Positions 1-10,900 of a DNA stretch of 25,970 nt are shown here, one piece after another. The stretch's first letter is position 1. Every line of letters begins with the position of its first letter. The stretch covers positions 1-25,970 of the forward strand of contig CALSCR010002028.1 of NCBI GenBank assembly GCA_943704495.1, given 5' to 3'. The stretch is from Pigoraptor chileana. Taxonomy: Eukaryota > Opisthokonta > Filasterea. Under the pieces are notes generated by a model, which was not told the origin of the DNA, did no database searches, and saw nothing but the letters and a program-made list of their open reading frames with translations. Made by a program: the position numbers and the translations under genes.

Positions 1-409
1 GGGGGGGGGGTTGAAATAATGAAATACGGTAACGTTTTCTTGAAGAAGAAAGCTCAATTGGATTATCTACTGAGTTCATGCTTTTTTTGTTCCGACAAAG
101 GCTCCGTTTCCCATTTAATTGGGGATGGCGCTGCATGGACCCGCAGGTTTCATTTTGGGAGAGAAACACAGGACCACGCTTCCATCTTTTGACAATTGTG
201 CGCATTGGGATTTCGATTGTGATTGGTCAATCCGCTATGCGGTTTCATCGGATCATTTGACAGCTGATGGCCTCAGCACCAGCTGGAGCCGGGACTCACA
301 GCCTCTCTCTGAACAAAAAAAGTCGGCAAAGCACTTATTAATGTAAATCGAGCGAGAAAGACATAATCGTCGGCATCCTTTGCAACTCTTTTTTAAAAAT
401 TCATTGAAA
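1..409. other. Upstream region of the PEP mutase gene
   Basis: This stretch starts with a run of ten G residues, probably an assembly or contig edge. No convincing gene is visible; the short open frames on both strands have no family resemblance. An inverted CCAAT box sits in a near-palindrome at 221-232 (GATTGGTCAATC), about 180 bases before the first codon of the PEP mutase gene, and could be a promoter element. No clear TATA box was seen. Confidence 0.4.
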
Positions 410-1881
410 ATGAATGTTCTGCGCTCCCGCGTGTCTGCAGGTGTGTTAGAAAGCACTCGCAAATACTTCATGGAAAGGTTTTTACTTTTATCTACTGTGC
501 TGGGACTGATTTCATTCTGTCGTTTTGATTGTTTTTAAACAGTGCGCCCTCTGGCGCGCTGCTATTCGAGCCATCAGCCTCGGGTAAGTTGATCTGCGAA
601 CGTGTCGATGTTTCGCAAAATAGGCTGAAATAATGTGGTCTGATTCAACCAACGCAACAACGATGCTCCGAGCAGAAGACCACCGCTCTGAAGCGAATGC
701 TCAACTCGAAGGATCTCGAGTTTCTTATGGAAGCTCACAATGGCCTCAGTGCTCGTATTGTGCAGGAAGCCGGTAAGTTTGTCTCCAATGCAGTCTGGTG
801 GGTTGGCGTTGGGGTTTTGGGTGGAACTTTTGTCGTTGTGCTGATTCCTTTATTCCCTCAGGATTCAAGGGCATCTGGGGCAGTGGACTTTCCATCTCGG
901 CCCAGCTGGGTGTGCGCGACAGCAACGAGGCGTCGTATACTCAGGTTTGTTTTGATGTGGTGTATTTGAGTTGATCACGTCTTCCCTTTCCATGTGATAA
1001 TGGCGTTTGGCTGCACTCTGCAGGTTCTTGAAGTGCTCGAATTTATGAGCGACGCGACCGACGTCCCGATTCTTCTGGACGGCGACACTGGTTATGGCAA
1101 CTTCAACAATGCGCGGCGTCTCGTGCGTAAGCTTGAGGACCGGGGCGTTGCGGGTGTGTGCATGGAGGACAAGTTGTTCCCCAAGACCAACTCGCTGCTC
1201 GACGGCAGGGCGCAGCCGCTCGCCGACGTCAAGGAGTTCGCGGGCAAGATCCGCGCCTGCAAGGACACCCAGCGCGATCCCGACTTCTGCGTTGTTGCGC
1301 GCGTCGAGGCTTTTATTGCCGGCTGGGGTCTTGAGGAGGCGCTTAAGCGTGCGACGGCGTATGCCGATGCCGGTGCCGACGCAATTCTGATGCACAGCAA
1401 GAAGAAGGATCCCTCTGACATTGTTGATTTCATGCGCGAGTGGAAGAACCGTGCGCCCGTTGTCATTGTCCCCACCAACTATTACACAGTGCCAACGGAT
1501 GACTTCCGCAAGCTCGGCATTTCGACGATTATCTGGGCCAACCACAACATGCGCTCGGCTGTCTCTGCAATGCAGAAGGTGTGTGCTTTGTTGGTGGTTA
1601 TTGCTGTCTGGGGGCTGTGTGGTGTGCCGCGGCATGGGACCAGTCGCAAGTGGAGTCACGCACGCTCCCTCTCACACCATGCACCTCTGTCCCCGTCCCC
1701 TGTCCCCTGCCTGCGGCGCATGCCGTGTGCCGTATGCCTGCAGGTCACCAAGCAAATCTACCAGGACCAGTCGCTCATCAATGTGGAGAAGAACATTGCG
1801 ACAGTCAAGGAGGTCTTCCGTCTCCAGCGCGACCACGAGCTGCAGGAAGCCGAGGACAAGTACCTCCCGCGCGACGACTAA
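410..1881 (+). CDS. Phosphoenolpyruvate mutase, predicted mitochondrial, 6 exons
   Basis: Exons: 410-440, 543-583, 676-772, 862-944, 1024-1578 and 1744-1881; all introns are GT-AG and all phases join, giving 314 residues. The enzyme interconverts phosphoenolpyruvate and phosphonopyruvate, the C-P bond-forming first step of phosphonate (for example 2-aminoethylphosphonate) synthesis. Family signatures seen are [16 protein letters not shown] near the start, the metal-binding stretch [14 protein letters not shown], and [10 protein letters not shown], the gating-loop motif that separates PEP mutase from isocitrate lyase-type relatives. The C-terminal [10 protein letters not shown] and AEDKYLP blocks are also typical. 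The first two short exons encode [20 protein letters not shown], rich in Arg and Ser without acidic residues, as in a mitochondrial presequence. The ATG at 697 lies inside the conserved domain, so the upstream start is preferred. No phosphonopyruvate decarboxylase or transaminase gene lies nearby. Family assignment is very secure; mitochondrial targeting is inferred. Confidence 0.93.
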
Positions 1882-2342
1882 GTTTTGAGTCCCATCGCCA
1901 CCGCCGTGTCCATAGGTGCAGATACTATTGACAACACTGCGAATTTAGTTGGTGGGCGTGGACGGCCGTGGTGTTGCGGTGGGCGTCCATCAGGGCGTCC
2001 AGAGAGAGAGAGAGAGAGTGTGTGTGTGTGTGTGCATCCTCACGGTGGCGGTTGCGGTTGAATAGTGATTGTGAATTGAGTGGCACTGCGTGTGTCTCGC
2101 AACGTAACATGCCAGCACAGTGCCATACAGTCATGTGGGAATGAAGCAGAGCCCATTCCACAGTGAAATTGAGTCGGGTTTGCTGTCGCACTCACTACAA
2201 ACACTCAATGCATTCCACCGCGCATCATCTGCAAATCGATTTTCAATCGACCCGAGAATGGAAAACGCAAACGCAGGCACGGGATGCACGGCACGCAAAA
2301 ACGCTCAAGAAAAAACCTTGACATAAACAAAAATAGACAAGT
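1882..2342. other. Intergenic region between PEP mutase and SRP19 (convergent 3' ends)
   Basis: The two flanking genes end toward each other here. Apart from the AG/TG microsatellite at 2001-2034, nothing gene-like was found; open frames are short and lack recognisable domains. No canonical AATAAA was noticed after either stop codon. Confidence 0.5.
2001..2034. repeat. (AG)n(TG)n compound microsatellite
   Basis: About nine AG units (2001-2018) pass directly into about eight TG units (2019-2034) in the 3' flank of the PEP mutase gene. It is a simple repeat of no evident function. Confidence 0.95.
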
Positions 2343-3329
2343 TCACTTTTTGCCCTTCTTTGGCTTCTTTCCGCCCCGCGCGGCTGTGGGCTGAGACACC
2401 TGCGAGGCCTGCTCGCTGGCTGCGGCCGCCGCATCCGCCGCACGACCCGAGATTTTTTGGATGCCAAATGCCACCGCAGCAAAGAGGGTCTTTCCTATGT
2501 ATTCCGCGAGACATGTGTGAGACAAGGCGTGAGTCGCAAGGACGGTAAGGTGAGAGCCATACGGAACACCACCACACACACAAGAACAGAAACGCAGAAC
2601 CCACGGTTTGCAATCTGCGGCTTCACGGGAGAGCCATCGGCATTTCGCAGGTGCACTCTAACGCGACCCTGTTGCGTGAAATCACGCGGGTAACACTTGT
2701 GGGGCTGCAGTATCGTGTGCAACCAAAGAATACGAACGCAATTTCGCGAGGGAGGAGAAGGGGAGCCGTCAGAATATTGTGGTCAAACCGTACGCATTCA
2801 GAGTCCGTCGCCCACTCTGCCAGCAGTAAGACGCAGTCAGTGCGGCGGTCTGCAAATCAGTATTAAATAATGGACTCTACGCTGATCGCAGAGCGATAGC
2901 GATTGCCCACCTCAACCGCACACTCAAGTTTGAGAGAATTGCACACATCACGAATTTCGTTACAAGTTGGGTCTCGTACGCCACGCTCTCGAGACACACG
3001 CCGACCCTCTGGCACGGTTTTTGTAGAGTTGAGGTAGACGGGGTATATGCACACCCATCTGCAAAACGGGATGGTGTGAGCTTCCGTCAGTGGCTGGTGG
3101 TGATGCTGGATTTGCCAAAAATCACTATTCCTGGCAATTCATGCAAAACATGTGCAATTACAAAAGGGACACCAACCGCTCCTTTACAGATGGGTCTTTC
3201 TTCTCGTGGACAGCCGCCATTTTCCTTCAAAAGCAAGTGCGATGGCGCTGCGAATGGCATATTGCTCTTTCTGTCTTTGTACAATGTGCTGCGGACCGAC
3301 CGAATCAGATTGAATGATTGAACCGACAT
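2343..3329 (-). CDS. SRP19: SRP19, signal recognition particle 19 kDa protein, 4 exons
   Basis: Exons on the minus strand: 3329-3301, 3058-2911, 2704-2605 and 2494-2343, giving 142 residues (human SRP19 has 144). The protein binds the S domain of SRP RNA and primes it for SRP54 loading. Landmarks are WVCIYPVYLNSTKTVPEGRR (the conserved CIYPxYLN...EGRR block), then CYPRDFTQQGRVRVHLRNADG (cut at an internal point in this family as GRVRVxLxxxDG), ANRKTLF, and a lysine-rich tail ending KKPKKGKK, as in other eukaryotic SRP19 proteins. Exons 2-4 are fixed by alignment with the family and by matching phases. Exon 1 (MSVQSFNLIR) is less certain: its donor GTCGGT is weak, but the phase fits and it supplies the only good ATG. 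The gene diverges from the TBC gene across about 300 bases. Confidence 0.9.
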
Positions 3330-3635
3330 CTCGCTTAGGGGGCGGGGGAGGTTGTTGATCACGTGCGTTCTGGCGGCCAATTCAAATTTGAATTGAGAGA
3401 CTGACTGGTCTGCTGAGGAGTGTCAGAGGCGTCATCACATCAGCCGGTGGTCACAGGCATCCAATAAGAAAATAATCCAAAGCGATTCACATCAAACACA
3501 GCAGTATATACAAGTGAGGCACACACCGGTCCGAATATCTCCGAGCGACTGTGTGAGTCGTGGCACGCAACACGGGCATCAGTGAACGGGCACGGGCTCA
3601 ACCGCTGCCGATCCAGCCCAACCACCCGGCTAGTG
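3330..3635. promoter_or_regulatory. Divergent promoter region of SRP19 and the TBC gene
   Basis: The 306 bases between the two start codons must hold both promoters. Visible elements are an E-box CACGTG at 3360-3365 within GATCACGTGCG, a CCAAT box in GGCCAATT at 3376-3381, an 18-base perfect palindrome at 3378-3395, and a TATATA stretch at 3505-3510, 126 bases before the TBC start codon. A similar set of motifs occurs upstream of the acyltransferase gene near 14260 and 14383. The roles are inferred from known motif classes. Confidence 0.5.
3378..3395. repeat. 18-base perfect palindrome
   Basis: CAATTCAAATTTGAATTG reads identically on both strands. It overlaps a CCAAT box and lies 49 bases upstream of the SRP19 start codon. 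Such symmetry is what a homodimeric DNA-binding protein would need, but no specific factor can be named. Confidence 0.9.
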
Positions 3636-6026
3636 ATGGCTCGGGGAACAGTGCAGAGGCCTGCTGGTGGCGGGAATGGAAACGCGTTTGGAGACAATGC
3701 CCGCTTTGACGCCTATGGGTTTTGGATACCCGAGGATGGACATGACGACGAGGACTACCGTTGCCACGAGTACACGTGCGTACTGCTTCGCGCACTCGCT
3801 GCCTTTTCGATTATAATGCGGTCATGCAACTTTGCCAGACCATGTCCTTATCAAATGTATTTTTGACCCCCATTTATGAAGGCAAGAGAATGCCGGTGCA
3901 GGGGAGCGCGTTTGGCAGAAGATATTTGCCATGTGGCCGACAGTGTCTCCTGGCAGGGTGGGTAAAATATGGCTTGAATAATTCAATACTTCCAGTCGAT
4001 CTGACAGCAAGCATGAGCAAAGGTTCACCATCATAGCAACCTCCGTCTCAACCTCTCATCGCAGTTGCGGATGCACACGCGGCGCGGAGTCCCTGACTCA
4101 ATCCGGGGCGAATACTGGCGGAGACTGCTGGGCTGTGACAGCTTGAAGGAACACACCGGCTTTGATTACAAGGTACCCCTTTTCTGCACATTCGTTCCTC
4201 GCTGACTTGTGCGTGCGGCCCATTCCTTGCAAAATTTCGCTCATTCTGACCCTTTTTGGTCCGTGCAGGCAAATCTGGAGGAGATCAAGGTGATCCTGTC
4301 CCAACGAGACGCACGCGACGCTTCAAGGCGCGCAATCGCCGTGGCCGAGCAGATGGCTGGAGTGCTTGCGGACGATTCAGTGCAAATGCAAACCATTCCC
4401 GACCCGATTGACGACGAGTCCCCAACCCCACCCACCGTCCGACAGATATGGCTTGATCTCGGTGCGATTGATTGCTTCGATGAATTGTTTTATCTTTGTC
4501 CTAATGTCACCTCGTACGCAGCCCTTATATGCAATCCGCAGCAAACCTCTAATCTGTGCCCACCGCTGGCGAAAATATCATTCGCAGATCGGACTTTGTA
4601 CACCCATAGAATGTTCAAGGGTGAGGAAAGTCGTGGAAGGCAGTCTCTCTTTAACGTACTGGTCGCCTACGCACGCTACAATCCGGGCGTTGGATACTGC
4701 CAAGGTAGAGCCTGTTAAAACAGCAGCCCTGTGTGTGTACATATTGCCGAGTGCGTTTTGCCTTCCATGGACTCATCGTTTGATCAAATTGCTCTGTGGT
4801 GGTTTGTGTATCTCAGGAATGTCCTTTGTGGCCAGCGTTCTCCTCATGCACATGGACGAAGAGGTGGGTGATTGAGCTGCGATTCAGGCGAAAGCAAACG
4901 CCCCGTTTTGCACGTGATCTCTGACGACTTACACTCACGCGATGCACTCAAACACGCATACACAAACATTCACAAACATGCACGCATGCATATTCATGTA
5001 TGCATACGTAGGTTGCCTTTTGGGGCCTCGTCGCCATGCTGCAGCGCCCAAAGTATCTGAGCGGATACTACGATCAGTCTCTCAATCGTGTGCAACGCCA
5101 CGCTCGCGTTTATCGTACATTGCTGGCCCAGCGCTGTCCCGACCTTGCGGCCCATCTGGTGAGCCAGCCAATGACGCGAATATGTGATGTGTTGTTGTCA
5201 TGCCCGCGTCCAATGCCGTGAGACCACGGCACCATAAACAGCCATTAATCACCAACCCTTTCTGGCTGCGTTCTTCACTCTTTACACACTACATCGGCAT
5301 CTGCTGCTAAACAACCAGGACACAATTGGAGTGCATCCGCTCATGTACGTCACACAGTGGTTCATGTGCCTCTTTACATCGATCCCGTGCTGGGACACCG
5401 TTCTTGCCATCTGGGACGCCGTAATTCTTGAAGGCATCACCACCATATTCCGCGTGACGCTCACCATCATGCTTTTATGCAAAGGTAGGAATCGCGTGGG
5501 AAAGAGTGGAAACAACATAAACACACGGACACAGTGATTGATGTGCACAAGGGCAATGTGCAGCAAGCCGTCTGACAGTGCTCCTGCCGATCGCTCGCAG
5601 AGGAATTGCTTGCAATGGAGAAAATGGAGCAGGTGCTGCCCCATCTCCACCACCTGCCTGCAAATCGGATGCGCCGGTCCGTGTTCCTTCCCGCGCTTGC
5701 CCGTGTCTCTGTGGACGGCCCTGATATTGAAGCAATTGCCGGCGCAATCCAGGCGGGCATTGGTGAGTGTGCGGTCGGGCGCATGACATGTATACGGCAT
5801 GTTGTGATGGACAATGCAGCACATGATCGCTGGGAATGTAAAGCTACTACCTCTCTCACGCACCTGCTCACTCGCATCGGCATAGCGCCTAAGACACTGA
5901 CTTGAATCATACATTTCTCACTCTGTTGGAGTTGATGGGCCTATGCCTAAAGCGTTTTAAGTACTAACGGTCTCTCACTAACTTTCTCTCAAACTCTACC
6001 TCGCTCACTCACTCACATACGCTCTT

Positions 6027-6058
<32 letters not shown>

Positions 6059-7511
6059 GCTCACTCACATGCCAATGCAGATGATGATGTGCTTTCTGAG
6101 GCACCTCAATGCCCCGAGCCAAAGAAGCGCCGGGAATCCATCATTCCCAGTATCGGCATACCACGGCGACTCAGGATGGCAGCGAGTACCGGTGAGCAAA
6201 TCAACTCTGTGCGACTGCAGTACCACCCGATTCTCGCACGTGCTCCACCCACGAGTGCCTTGCTAATGCTTGCACACTATCACAGCAGTCACAGGGAAGG
6301 AAGCCGATCCCAAGCCATCGGCATTGCAAAAGTTTGTCCGCAGCATATCCAATCCACTTGGAAGCCTGCTTAAGGATTCGTCGACGGCAATCAACGCGGG
6401 CATCGACCGTGTGAAGGAGCAGCAGTTGTTGGAGCGGGCGCGGCAGGCGACGGGTCAAGGCATAGCTAAGGCCATTCAAACCACAGGAGAGCATGTGAGC
6501 CGCGCGCGTCAGGCAACGGGAGTGCAACTTTCGCGCGCACGTGACGCGACCGAGGCCCACTTCGCCGCACGGGCCGCGAAGAAAGCCCGCCGCTCTCTCG
6601 GTGGTGCAGACGAATGTGGCGACGAAAACGCGCATCCAAACGGCCAGCATGTGCGACAGATGCAGGGGCCCAAGGGAGTCGCGCATCGGCGGATGACTCT
6701 AGGTGGGTTCGGAGCAGTACACCATCCCCTCGCGACGCTGTCGGGCAACTCCACGCCCGACGCAACGCCTCCGCAGCAGCACGGAAAGGCCATGAGAGCA
6801 ACTGACAACGAGCCTAAACTGAGGGTGAATAATACGGACGCCACTGCAAGCGGATCCATCGCGGCATCAGAAGGGAAAAAGTCGCCTCGAGAAGGCAGTG
6901 GGCGACGACGGGCGCGCGCCACGCTGATACGTATCGGGCACGTCCATGCCGGGCCTCTCTTTGCACCGCACACACAGGAGCACCTGTCTCCCCGGCGGAC
7001 AGCGGCTGGTCGACCATCGACCCCCACCTCGCGGGTGCACAGCCGCGGCGCCACTCCCGTCGGTAGCCCGCTCCGCAGCCCAGCAAACGACTATGTGACG
7101 CAGCCGTACACGCCGGCCGGGCGGAAAGGCTACCGGGCCGCTGAACTACTGTCGCCCTTTACAACTCCTTCAGCAAAGCAGGTGCGAGGCGTCTCGCCGC
7201 TCACAGAGATGTCGTTCAGGGAGTTTGTCACCCCGACGCCGCATCGCGCACACTCGAGGCGCCGCACCGCGCCGCACTCCCAGGCTACAGAGGGCGGACG
7301 GCGCAAGCAGGTGCGGATGGCCCCAGCCGACGTGCCTGTCGCGGGCCCCTCCACGCCAAGCAGGCTGCGTTTTGAGATTCCTGGGGACGCCGATGTAGAA
7401 GCGGCCGGAGTTGTTGGTGACGTCGACTGTGCATGGCAAGGGCTGGACGCGTGGGCGGCCGTCGGTGCGCATACCGACGACATTGAGCTGCGCTTCATGG
7501 ATGCACTTTGA
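3636..7511 (+). CDS. TBC-domain Rab GTPase-activating protein with 11-mer repeat tail, 11 exons
   Basis: Exons: 3636-3775, 3882-3957, 4065-4172, 4269-4461, 4588-4704, 4817-4863, 5012-5158, 5319-5484, 5601-5762, 6081-6191 and 6286-7511; all are GT-AG with matching phases, giving 830 residues. A short lead (FDAYGFWI, as in many TBC proteins) precedes the TBC domain, residues about 78-335. Both catalytic fingers are present: IWLDLDR (IxxDxxR, Arg174) and GYCQG (YxQ, Gln211), followed by EEVAFW, MYVTQWF and AIWD blocks. It should therefore be an active GAP that speeds GTP hydrolysis by a Rab protein; which Rab cannot be read from sequence. After the domain come a basic PKKRRE stretch, five 11-residue repeats at residues 473-527 with amphipathic-helix character, and a long Ser/Pro/Arg-rich tail of about 300 residues that looks disordered. 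The acceptor of exon 11 could also be 3 or 10 bases further on, changing only a few residues. Confidence 0.9.
6021..6060. repeat. CT-rich microsatellite in a TBC gene intron
   Basis: A TCTCTC tract lies in the ninth intron of the TBC gene (5763-6080), just before its 3' splice site. It may act as an extended polypyrimidine tract. At 318 nt this is the second-longest intron resolved in the window. Confidence 0.9.
6435..6599 (+). repeat. Coding region of five tandem 11-residue repeats
   Basis: Within exon 11 of the TBC gene the protein reads as successive 11-residue units: RARQATGQGIA, KAIQTTGEHVS, RARQATGVQLS, RARDATEAHFA and a degenerate ARAAKKARRSL. Alignment needs no gaps. An 11-residue period gives a 3/11 helix whose one face stays constant, the arrangement known in synucleins, perilipins and group 3 LEA proteins. 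Similarity is of pattern only. Confidence 0.8.
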
Positions 7512-7906
7512 GAGCAATAAGCATGTTGTCTGTGGTATTTATTCATAATACATCAAACATACTGAAGCACAATCATGAGTTCGATTGTGGTTGTCGTGGG
7601 CCCGCCAGTCGTCCTACCAGTCAAACTGATGATGTCATCTGCCGGCGGCCACCCAACTGCGGAATTGGGCACATGACAAATTCGTGCGGCACTCCAACTC
7701 ACCCATGACACCCACTCACTGACGAAGGCAGCATCCACTACTCAGGAGTATGCACTTGCCCAGCTACAAAGACTTTCTCGCTTCTGTGGAGCATCTCCCA
7801 CCTGAATGTTTTGCACCCACCTACAGTACGCTGAATAGCAGTCCACATGTACTGAACACATTTGCATCAAGTTGGGTCGGTCGCAACCTGCTGGTTCGCG
7901 ACAGAA
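7512..7906. other. Intergenic region between the TBC gene and SUV3
   Basis: It contains the TBC 3' flank (AATAAG just after the stop, then an AT-rich stretch to about 7560) and the SUV3 promoter. An open frame beginning with ATG at 7750 runs in a different frame into the SUV3 first exon; it matches no family I know and is probably chance. No TATA box or E-box like those of the other promoters was found. Confidence 0.45.
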
Positions 7907-10900
7907 ATGGCGATGCGTGGTTTGTGCCATGCACATCATGCTGCCGGAAGGTCGCTCTGTGCGCGCGCGCTGTATCGCCGTGCACATTTCAGTGCCTCAC
8001 CCCGCCCGTGCACCCGCCTCGTGCCCAGCATATGTCATCCGCATCCCACATGCCACCGATTCTCGCGTCCACTCGCAGATCAACCACCCGTTCGAATGCA
8101 CTCGCCCGTTGGCGAGTGGACGGCGATCCACCCTTGGCAGCGCTCAGGCAGCCGCGCGCTCTCGTCCTCGTCCGAAAGGCCACCCACTGGAGGCGTTGCT
8201 GGTGATGGGAGTGTGGCCAGACGAGGCGACGGCAGCAGTCGCGGGGGCTCGGGGGATCGCATTGTCGGTGACGTCGCAGACACATTGGCTGCACCGCATT
8301 CGGCAGGCAAATGGGACGGGCAGTACTTCATGGACCCGCTGCAGCTGATCGATATTGACGAGGCGGCCGTGGACGAGAGACCCGCAGCCGCCCGTCAACT
8401 GGTCTCGAATCCCTTCCGCGACAGCTCCCTCTGGAAGGGAAAGGGTGGGTCTGCGCCTGCATGCATGCGCTGATGGTCGATGAACAGTGTACTTTTGTCT
8501 GTAGTAGGTAGTTGCGTCGCATGTAATTCGCAATGGCCTGGTGTCCAGCCCGCCTCTTACTGACGGGAATCTTCCTACCGCCACTCACACACGTGAGGTG
8601 CGTAGAGTCGGTCATGGCGGATCTGCTCTACCGCTTCTTCGGGGACGCCTCCGTTCTGCGCGCGTGCGAGCAGAGTGGACTGTCGACGGGGACAGAGTTG
8701 TATGGCCGCGCCCAGATGGCCTTTCGCAACATGGCAAGTGGCATGAGGGGCAAGAACCCGCCTGGTGTTTGGATGCGCGCATGGCCTTCGTTGCATTAAT
8801 GCGCTATCTTCTCTTCCATTGTCACCTATGCGTCCCTTCCCAGATTCGCAACGACGAGTCCATTGAACGGCCCCTTGTTGTGGCCGTGTGCGAGGCCATC
8901 GGATGCACGCTGGATGGTGCGTTGCCGCGTGACTGCCGACTGTATAATCATCGCCACCTGCCTGCTCTCTTGCTCTCAGCCTGCCGACGCCATCTCCTGC
9001 TTTAATCAATGGGCGCCTCATGGCCACGTCGCACTGCACTGATGCTGTGACCTCACACCCCTCCCCAATCACTTGTGTCGTCCAGGGGACCTCGACGGTG
9101 GTCGGCTTCACGATGCGCCCCGCCTTGTCTTTTCATACTCTCCGGTCCACGACGACCGCTCACGCGATTCCGCGGTGGGAAGTGCCGGTGGTGCGACTGC
9201 TGCGACTGCCGCGACTATCCTTCCCCACTTTTTAGCCTGGGCTCACGCAAACATTCCCGAGGTTGCGGAGCACCAAATGCTGCGTCGATACAGCGATTTG
9301 AGGCAGCCGTGGAAATGGTGTGTATCTTTATGTTTTACTTTTGTGTCACTCCGCCGACTGACGATTGGGTACTTTTCGCCAATTTAACGTGATGTTCCTT
9401 TGCTTCCCACCTTTGCGCCGCATGTGCACAGGTATCCTCTTGCTCGTCAGCGCCAACGTAAGATTGTGTTCCATGCCGGTCCTACCAACAGCGGCAAGAC
9501 GCACCATGCGCTCGAGCGATTCCGTGCGGCGGCGTCGGGCGTTTATTGCGGGCCCCTTCGCCTCCTCGCGCTTGAGATATTCGACTCCACAAATGCGCAA
9601 GGCGTACGGTGCGACCTCGTCACTGGCGAGGAGCGTCGGACTGCTGGGGAAGATGGCCAGGCGTCCAAGCACGTGTCCTGCACAGTCGAGATGGCTGGTA
9701 TGATCGAAAGCCTTATTTGCTGTTTGTGTTCAACTCCATTCGCACGATCGATTTTTTCTCACATGCACGTATACGACCATACTGTCATTATTGCACACGC
9801 GACACAGACATTACTAATAACGAAGGTCACCTATCCTGGCTACTTTTCACCCGATCTCAAGCATGATTCCGAATGGTGCTCTTATCTGTCCTCTTCTGGC
9901 ACATCTATAATGCAGCCGTTGGCGAGTCTTACGAATGCGCTGTCATTGATGAAATTCAGATGCTGGCTGACGAGTCACGAGGCTGGGCTTGGACGCGCGC
10001 TTTGCTTGGCTTGGATGCTGCTGAGGTATGGCGGTGTGTCGTGTGTTTGTGTGCATTTGTGTCAATGTTTGTGTGGTTTGGTTTGGCTCTGTAAGCCCTG
10101 GAGTTAATTTTTGAGTCGCCCTTCGTGCAGATTCATGTGTGTGGGGAGGAGAGAGCCGTTCGCATCGTGTCGGACATGTGTCGCACTATTGGCGAGCAAG
10201 TGGAAGTGCGCCGATACAATCGTCTGACGCCGCTTGTGGTTGACTCATCGACGCTTCTTGGCCGCTACGAGCACGTTGAGCGCGGGGACTGCGTGGTGGC
10301 GTTCTCTCGCAAGGCCATTTTTGAGGCGCGACTGCGAATTGAGCGCGCAACCAATCTCAAGTGCGCGGTGATCTACGGGAGCCTGCCGCCCGCAGCCCGC
10401 TCGCACCAGGCCCGCCTCTTCAACGAGGCCGACTCTGGCTACGACGTCCTTGTTGCCAGCGACGCCATTGGAATGGGCCTCAATCTCCACATTGGACGCA
10501 TCATCTTCTCGACCATCTCAAAGTGGGTTTTGCAGTTTGTGATTTGTGTGCTCGGGCAGAATGTGTGAAATTGCCCTGCCCATCATTAACTTGGCCGGTG
10601 TTTTCTGTTTGGTTGCGCCAGGTATGATGGGGAGAAGGTGACCCCTTTGGAGCATTCGCAGATCAAGCAGATTGCTGGCCGCGCCGGGAGGTTCCAGTCA
10701 CGCTTCCCACGCGGCCGGGTAACAACGTGAGTTTATCACGGTGCTCTTATTGTGCGCAATAGTTTTGTGGCGCTTCGCTTTCCCTTGCACCAAATAATAT
10801 CGTCATTTGAATTGCAGGTACACACATGACGATCTCAAACCAATCGAGGAAGCTCTTGCGTCTGAGCTGCAACATATTGAGGTGTGTGCGATCCGTTTGA

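Noticed and set aside
865-1659. Minus-strand open frame of 264 codons
   Set aside because: It mirrors the PEP mutase exons, is rich in Arg and His from antisense reading, and matches no family.
7750-8205. Open frame starting with ATG at 7750, 151 codons
   Set aside because: It overlaps the SUV3 first exon in another frame; the SUV3 frame has a presequence and joins the helicase exons in phase, and this frame matches no family.
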